NCBI GenBank assembly: GCA_020744225.1
Contig: JAGMWG010000020.1
Span: 124,001-188,000, forward strand
Reading direction: 5' to 3'
From: Paraphoma chrysanthemicola
Taxonomy: Eukaryota; Ascomycota; Dothideomycetes; Pleosporales; Phaeosphaeriaceae
DNA length: 64,000 nt
The notes beneath the pieces are model-generated. The model was not told where the DNA came from, did no database searches, and saw only the letters and a program-made list of their open reading frames with translations. Position numbers and translations under genes: made by a program. Shown in pieces: positions 57,570 through 64,000 of the stretch (positions within the stretch are counted from its first letter, which is position 1; the number at the start of each line of letters is the position of its first letter).

Positions 57570-59540
57570 ATGGCCGAAGAGAAGCAATACAAAGAGGAGG
57601 TGGCCAGCGCAAACTCTCTCGCCCACCACCCAACCACAGCCAGTGGAGGTCTACATCATGACCACGTTGCTGAGGAAGCCTTGGGCGGCCATACAGCAGA
57701 CCTGGGGAAATCTTATTACACCAGTCTGAACTTCATCGGCACAGTCATTGTAAGCCCATAAATCGTTGCCTGCCAGCTCCCTTGCTCACGAAGCCGCAGG
57801 CCACATGCTTAGCACAGATCTCAGGGTACCTGGGATGGGTCCTTCCGGCAAATACGCTCAGCCTCATCAATGCTGCCATCGGGCCCTCACCAGACATCAT
57901 CTGGGTTGGCATCTCTTGGACCGCGGGTTTCGCCATCGGCTTCACACTCGTCGGTCGACTCTCTGATATTTTCGGAAGAAGGTGGTTCTTCATCGCTGCA
58001 TCTGTACTCGGCCTGATTGGAACTATCATCGGAGCAGCTGCACAAAGCATTAACATGTTGATCGTATGTCAGGACGCATCGGTGCTAAGACCTCGACTGA
58101 CTCTGTAGGCCACAAACTCCATCAACGGACTAGCTGCTGCTGGACAGCTGTCATTCCACATCATTCTCGGCGAGCTTGTGCCCAATAGCCTCAGAGGTCC
58201 TGTCAACGCCTTCGTCTTGTCGACCTCGATTCCATTCGCCGTCTTTGGACCCCCGGTCGCGCGAGCACTGTACCTCAACACCGAGCTCCAGTGGCGCTGG
58301 TGCTACATTCTTGGTATCATTGTCAACTCGTTGGCCATCGTACTTTACTTCTTCTTCTACCACCCACCGACATACGTGAGTAATCACTCCATGCCGATGT
58401 GTATCACCTTCTGATAGTGATAGGAAATGCTTCACGTAGGCGGCAAGTCCAAAATGAAGCAACTCAAGACTCTGGACTGGCTTGGCATCTTCCTCTTCTC
58501 GACAGGTCTCGTCGTGTTCCTCATCGGTATGAACTGGGGAGGTTCAGCCTACCCGTGGAAGAGCGGACATGTGCTAGGTGCCTTGTTCGCTGGCTTCGCC
58601 ACGTTGGTCGCTTTCTGCTTTTGGGAGGCGTACTCTGGTCTCGAGTACCCGCTCATTCCGATGCGACTTTTCAAGAACATCGCATACGACGCCAACGTCG
58701 CCTGCGCCAGTCTTGCAGCCATTGTCTACTACGCCAACTCTATCATTTGGCCTACAATGGTTAGCTCGCTGTTCACGACTGATGTGACCGAGATTGGATG
58801 GCTATCGGTAAGCACTCTTCCTGTAGCACGATGAACAGAACTAAGGATACTAGTGCGCTGTCGGTGGCGGTCTCCTGCTTGGGCAAATCCTTGGTGGTGC
58901 TGGTGTCCGTTATCTTCCCCGCATGAAGATTCAGATGACCGTCGCTGCTGTCTTCACAACCGCCTTTGTTGCCGCTGTGGCTGCCTCTAAGCCAAATACA
59001 CGCGACCAGACAACCGCGCTGCTACTCGTTGGCACCATCGCTGCCGGCTACATCGAGAACCTGACTCTTTCATCAACTGCGTACCTTTGGGACCCTGCGG
59101 ACATGGGTCTCGTTACCGGTGTCATGGGCGCTATCCGCACCGGTCTATCTGCCATTGCAACAAGCATGTACAGTTCCATCCTCTCCACCGAAGCCGCGAA
59201 GTACATCCCGCAAAAGGTCATTCCCGCAGCCATGGCCGCCGGTCTACCATCCGCCTCCCTTCCTGCACTCTTCCAAGGCATCACGCTCGGCGACTTCTCC
59301 GCGGTCCCAGGCATCTCTGCAGATATCATTGCCGCTGTTGTGCCCGCGGTCAAAGATGCCTACGCCCTGACTTTCCGAACTGTATACCTATGCACAATAC
59401 CATTCGGCGTGTTGCTTATCATCGCCGCGATATTCTCGCCAAATGTTGAGAGGTATCTCACTGATGAAGTAGCAAGGAAGATGCATGGCAGGAACGAGAA
59501 GAGTGAACTTGGGCATAAAGAGCATGTTGAGGAGGCATAG
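57570..59540 (+). CDS. MFS transporter, TRI12/siderophore-pump type
   Basis: Five exons: 57570-57749, 57800-58063, 58109-58375, 58424-58807, 58854-59540; 593 aa, each junction in phase 0. A hydrophilic N-terminus of about 45 residues is followed by fourteen or so membrane helices. Motif A reads GRLSDIFGRRW; IILGELVPNSLRGPVNAFV and YPLIPMRLFKNIAYDANVACASL match the TRI12 family (PF06609) of trichothecene efflux pumps, which also includes fungal siderophore and toxin exporters. The substrate cannot be told from sequence; no biosynthetic cluster surrounds it. Plasma-membrane, proton-driven export is expected. It ends convergently with GH43. Confidence 0.9.
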
Positions 59541-60147
59541 GTGAGAATACATGCGAGGGGATTATAGAAGCTAGATGATGAGATAAGCGATAGAATGCTT
59601 GCGCACTAATAAGAGACATGGTCTTACTCCATTCGCCGTACTACTGACTTATGAACATTTAAACAACTCGATGCATATAGTAAGGACAACACGACGAACA
59701 AACGTGATATGTCCAGAAATCTGGTACGGCGATTGAGTTTTGTAACAAAAATTCGATACGACGTATCAATATGCTTCTAGCATCGTGTTGAGGCGCTCGC
59801 GACAGGGCGTGTATATACATGCTTCTAAAAGGAATATGTCATCGTGAAAGTCGTGGCGAATATGCCTGGTGTTAGGGCTCTCACAAGCTCTCGTATCGTA
59901 TCTGGATGTGTAGCGATGCGGAAGGGGAAACTAGAGTACTCTGGTCAGCACGTTATTCTCCCATTCCAACTAAGACAAGTACGGAAACAGTAGGGGATGA
60001 TGCGCCATACACTGCTCTCAGTCCTCTCTTCATATTCATTCATGCACACTGCATGTTCCCTCCAAAAAAACTCTTTCAACAGCTTTCCACACCCCCTCAG
60101 CTTCCACCGTAGCTCCCGTGTACCTACTGCAGAAGCAAAACGAACTC
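59541..60147. other. Convergent 3' region
   Basis: 607 bp between the ends of the MFS pump and GH43. Nothing recognised. Confidence 0.5.
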
Positions 60148-61350
60148 TCACTTGAACAACTTACCAACAAACTCCTTCCCACTCTTCGCTAACCGCGTAA
60201 CATTGTTCCCACCCGAATACCCCCCGTGCTTCCCACTCTTCCCACTCGCCTCCAACATCTCTCCTCCCGCGCCCCCATACCCGTTACAGTGTCCCTGTCC
60301 ACCACACACGCCCCCGGGACACCCCATGATGAAATGATTGACAACGCTGCAACACCGCCCGCACTCTCCGTTGCCCATGAAAGGGCCGCCATTACTCCAA
60401 CCAACACGCATAAGCCGCGCTTTCCTGCCCTCCCAGCCCGTCTTTGCGTCTGTCGCGTGGAACACGCCCCACACTTCTGGCCCGCCAGGGCCGCTGACCA
60501 GGACGAAGTTGCCATGTCCGGGCCCGTAGGGAGGAGTGTCGTCACGACTGCGTTGAAGCAGTGGAGTATTTGATTTGCACCAGCTGGTTACGTCCAAAGG
60601 GTGTCCGCCTGTGTAGTAAAGCACGTTCATTTTATATTCTGATGTCCAGGATCCGGCGCACGAGTAGACGATGCCTTGCCAGCGACCGTCGGGGCTGCAG
60701 ATGAATTGCGGACCTTCGTTGATCCCGCTGATGCCGGAATATTCGAATTGTAGGTCTGGGGTGCTGATGCGTACAGGGTGGCCGGTACAGGCTGTTGGGG
60801 AAGTCATTTCGATGATGAAAATTTCTTGACGTGATTCGTTGGCGTGGGTTCCCAGGGGCCAGCCTGAGTACACAAAGAGGAGGGAGCCGTGGAGCGTGAT
60901 GACTGTGCCGTCGATGGCCCATTGGTCGTTTGGCAGACCATCTAGCCTACCATGAAATTTCCACCTATCTTTGTCCATGGGCGATGTTTCCGAGTCTGGA
61001 CCTTCGAGAACATACATTCTGTGCGAACGGTTGCCGTGCTTTGGATCTGCAGCTGCGAAGTACACGTACCAGCGTCCATGCAGAGAATGTAGTTCTGGAG
61101 CCCAGAGATCGGCGCTGTAGGATTGGTCTGGTGGTGGACGCCAAATGACTTCCTTCTTGCAGTGTTTTTCAAACTCGAAGAGACTATCTGCGGACCAGAC
61201 TTCGATGTGGCCACCGCAAGTGAAGGTCATGTAGTAGGTTCCTTTGTCCCATATTACATACGGATCTGCGCAGCTGCTGTCCGTGATGGTGAGAATGGTA
61301 TCATTATAGGGCGGTGTTTGCATGTGCATCATTCCCGGGAAGCCCTCCAT
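60148..61350 (-). CDS. Glycoside hydrolase family 43 protein with Cys/Gly-rich tail
   Basis: Single exon, 400 aa. A five-bladed propeller is indicated by the three GH43 carboxylates: Asp29 in SCADPYVIW (general base), an Asp at about 146 in QWAIDGTVI (pKa modulator) and a Glu at about 212 in INEGPQFI (general acid), plus WAPELH and the blade-ending GHGNFVLV. Family members release arabinose or xylose from plant polysaccharides. No N-terminal signal peptide is visible, so either the start is misplaced or the protein is cytosolic. After the propeller a tail of about 65 residues is rich in Gly and Cys (ECGRCCSVV, CPGGVCGGQGHC). Substrate not predictable. Confidence 0.88.
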   Translation of the reverse strand: MEGFPGMMHMQTPPYNDTILTITDSSCADPYVIWDKGTYYMTFTCGGHIEVWSADSLFEFEKHCKKEVIWRPPPDQSYSADLWAPELHSLHGRWYVYFAAADPKHGNRSHRMYVLEGPDSETSPMDKDRWKFHGRLDGLPNDQWAIDGTVITLHGSLLFVYSGWPLGTHANESRQEIFIIEMTSPTACTGHPVRISTPDLQFEYSGISGINEGPQFICSPDGRWQGIVYSCAGSWTSEYKMNVLYYTGGHPLDVTSWCKSNTPLLQRSRDDTPPYGPGHGNFVLVSGPGGPEVWGVFHATDAKTGWEGRKARLMRVGWSNGGPFMGNGECGRCCSVVNHFIMGCPGGVCGGQGHCNGYGGAGGEMLEASGKSGKHGGYSGGNNVTRLAKSGKEFVGKLFK

Positions 61351-62250
61351 CGTGCCGTCTCTTTACTTGTGCTCTGGTGTGTCGGAAAGCGCTGTTGCCG
61401 CAATGTTGAAGTCTAGTGTGCCTGAACTTGTCGCAAAGTCGGCATCGACTTACTCTCAAGGTTGGCAAGCACAAACTGAGTCTTAGTGAACCATTGCGCA
61501 AGCAATTGAAGTTCAGCAGTTCACGTAAAATTGCAAACCACATGGGCAGATGTGGCTGTGGCCACCTGACAGCTCGGCACTACAGGTGACGTCATCCCGA
61601 AGCGGTTAGATCGTTGCACCCGTGTCTCGAAGCCGGCTCACTTTACTTATGCGGCAGGTCATGGGGCGTGCTGGCCAAGCAGACACGGGACGAAGTGTCG
61701 TGAGCCAGAATCGTGCCGGAGAAGCGGCGAATTTTAGTCGAATGTGGGGTGCAGGGTTCTGGAAGCCCGTCCCTGCAGGAACAGCATCTCGCATATGTAA
61801 CACGAGTACGAGGGGACAAACTCAGGAATTTCGCAACATGCGATTTCATTCGAATCTTATCCAAGGCTGCTCGCATGTCCCAAGCGCAATAACGTCATCT
61901 ATTCGTTCACCACGATCCGTCCGTCTCGAGAGCAGCAAACCACTCGTACAAAGTCCCACTAGCCGCGCGTCGACGAAGACTATTTCACCAAGAACAGTAC
62001 CCAGATATGGCGAAGCATCGCCGTCACAAAACACTAATAATAGATGGTTGGAGAATTAATTTCATGTCGTTACGTGCGGGCGTCTCGGCATCAAGTCGAG
62101 GTGTGGTATTCAATGGTGGTGAACAAGAAAGCGCAAGCGTTGATGTGCCGCTGAACAAGGCCCAAGAACGCCATAATATAATGGCAAAGTCGTGGCCAAG
62201 AAAAGGAAGAAGTAAAACAGACTGCAGCTGACTGATAGAGTGCTGAGTGC
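61351..62250. other. Intergenic, no supported gene
   Basis: 900 bp between the start of GH43 and the end of SPA2. A 145-codon open frame on the plus strand and its opposite-strand shadows have no recognisable content. Confidence 0.45.
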
Positions 62251-64000
62251 TTAAAGTTCAGTCTTGAGCGTCTGCTCGAATGTAAGCTCGCCAGACTCAA
62301 TGCGATCAACGCGAAGGACCAGTTCCTAGATAACCGTCAGTACGATGGCAAAGATGGAGACAGTGGAAGGCATACCTTGAGTGCGCGCGCTGTCTTGAAC
62401 GCTAGCGGCGGGATCTTATCACGACCACCTCCCCTCACGTCCACGGCCAGCATGTTTTGTCTGCAATCGTCGAGAACTTCGACAACGGGAATGGCGTGCT
62501 TCTTCAGGGCAGGGTTGGACAGCTTGTTGACGGCATCATATGTCCTGTTGCCAGTGTCTTCAACCGCCAGGGAGATGTCCTGTATGTATTCGTATATCTG
62601 TTGCTCTTCGGCAGGCGTAGAGTTGGGGCTTGACCGGATAATATTGACAAGCGGCTGGATGCTTTGAACCAGGAGAGCAGTCTGATCTTCAAGATAGTTC
62701 TTGAACTCCATCATACCACTATCGACGTGTGGGGCGATGGCACTGGTTCCAATACTTTGACGATCGTACCCGCTATATGGGGAGCTGTATGCACTGTATC
62801 CTGTAGTGTCGCTGCTACCACCTCGACTGCTTTGATGTCGTCGGTGTCCAAACGCTTGCGTGGTGCCGTTGCTGTTACCGTTGACGCTGTTCGGTGTGAA
62901 GCCACCGTACGCGGCGAAGTTGTTTGACTTGAGTGGCATTGGCCTATCATCCTCCTCATCCTGCTCCAGCTCGCTCTGCGGTGTAGGTCGCACTTTGACA
63001 TGCTTGACCAACTCCACGATGGCGGTCGACAGATGGCTCGCAGCAGCATCCAACAGACTGACTGGGGCAACACCACCAGACGAGACGTGATTCTTCGTGG
63101 CAGTGATGAGGTTGTTGGCCGTCGCACTGACGCGGGACTTGAGCTTCGCCTGCTGCTTTTCAGGAGTAGCCATCAAGTCTCCACTGACGCTGCTGTTGGG
63201 TGACTGCATTTGCGACAGTGGGGTACTGTCGATATCACCGGTGATGGCACGAACACACTTGACAACGTGGCGCATGCTATCCAGGGTCTGTTCTGCAGTA
63301 GCTCGGCGGGCAGTCTGAAGAAGCTCATCGATGCTGAGTTGAAACTTGGTGATGTGCACGTCCTTGACGAGGCCATCAGGCGTGGTGAAGTTCGCATCGC
63401 GGGTGTAGTTGCTGATATCCGGTGACGCGAGTGAGAGGCCGATGGACGAGGCCTTTAGTGTGCGAAGCTGAGTCTTGGTGCGAGCATAGCGAGCTTTCCA
63501 CTCCTTAAGCTCTGCCTCTAATGACGACACCTGGTGCACCAGTCGTTCTTCTTTCTCGACAGCAGCATCGGAGCGCGAAGACAGTTCCCTCATCTCTTGT
63601 AGGAAGGTGGCTGCATCCTGTCGAACCTCTTCGGTGACCTGCTGTTGCTCGAGCAGCTCCCGCTCAAGCTCATCGCACCGCTGTCGCCATTCCCCCCCAC
63701 CAATGTCGGCGGCTTGTTGAGGTGGTCTTGATTCAAGTGTTGTAATTTGAGCGCGGAGTCCCTGCTGTGCGTTGTCATTCTCGTTGCGCAGTCTGTCGAT
63801 GTCGGCACGCAGTTGCGAATTGAGGTTTTCCGCCTTCTCGACCTTCTCTTCCAGCGAGTAGCGAAGCTCGTCCCACTCTGCGCGCTCAGAAGCAGTGTTA
63901 CCGTCTCTCATGCTGTCGGCCTCCTTTAGCCGTTGTATCTCGTCATCTTTGTCCCGTGATGAGCTCTCCATGGCTCCAACCTTGCCCTGCAGCTCTGCGA
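62251..64000 (-). CDS. SPA2: Polarity scaffold SPA2, C-terminal part (continues past the edge)
   Basis: Minus strand, exons (beyond 64000)-62376 and 62325-62251. The frame stays open through 64000, so the N-terminal part lies outside. The visible part starts in a long coiled coil (DEIQRLKEA, EEKVEKAENLNSQLRADIDRL, LERELLEQQQ, SLEAELKEWKARYARTKTQLRTLKA), followed by KFQLSIDELLQTARR, a Ser/Asn/Gly-rich linker (FGHRRHQSSRGGSS) and the conserved C-terminal block EFKNYLEDQTALLVQSIQPLV, GGRDKIPPLAFKTARALK then ELVLRVDRIESGELT in the last exon. Spa2 is a polarisome scaffold at the hyphal tip that binds MAPK kinases and organises actin cables. The N-terminal SHD/GIT domain should lie outside the window. 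Confidence 0.88.

Overview
The window is nuclear DNA of a filamentous ascomycete (Pezizomycotina, most likely Dothideomycetes). Short introns (mostly 45-100 nt) interrupt most genes, strands alternate gene by gene, there are no operons, and the families are fungal (Zn(II)2Cys6 regulator, CFEM/Pth11-type receptor, GH76, TRI12-type MFS pump, SPA2). Joining exons by splice-site signals, phase and protein-family continuity gives about 22 intact genes, 3 damaged protein genes and one damaged tRNA gene.

Layout. 0-7 kb: a BTB protein with a Nup98-like N-terminal motif, a relic of a membrane aspartic-protease-like gene, and a ten-exon hydrolase/CorA fusion gene with one frameshift. 7-16 kb: housekeeping block with the importin KAP120, PEX2, a ZNF207/BuGZ-type zinc-finger protein and a ubiquitin C-terminal hydrolase. 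16-25.7 kb: CFEM/Pth11-like receptor, membrane-anchored GH76, a tRNA-Leu(CAG) with a damaged 5' end, a six-exon P450 and a small orphan divergent from it. 25.8-34.3 kb: PRP8 head-to-head with ribosomal eL34. 35-45 kb: Leu3/PrtT-type regulator, a SAM methyltransferase, a 606-aa orphan and a decayed 2-oxoglutarate oxygenase. 46-56 kb: intron-rich amino-acid permease with a possible 3-nt microexon, vacuolar alkaline phosphatase, GABA-type permease, a membrane orphan and Pol III subunit RPC34. 57.5-64 kb: TRI12-type MFS pump, GH43 and the 3' part of SPA2, which runs off the right edge.

The core genes serve transcription, splicing, translation, nuclear import, peroxisome import, deubiquitination and polarity. 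The accessory genes (P450, methyltransferase, dead oxygenase, MFS pump, permeases, GH43/GH76) are scattered singly among them. I do not see a biosynthetic cluster, a transposon with coding capacity, a CRISPR array or a clearly new multi-gene system. The most notable items are the domain fusions, unusual splicing (GC-AG intron, microexon, repeated GTCAGT donors) and the gene relics. All exon boundaries are inferred by eye; no RNA evidence or database search was available.
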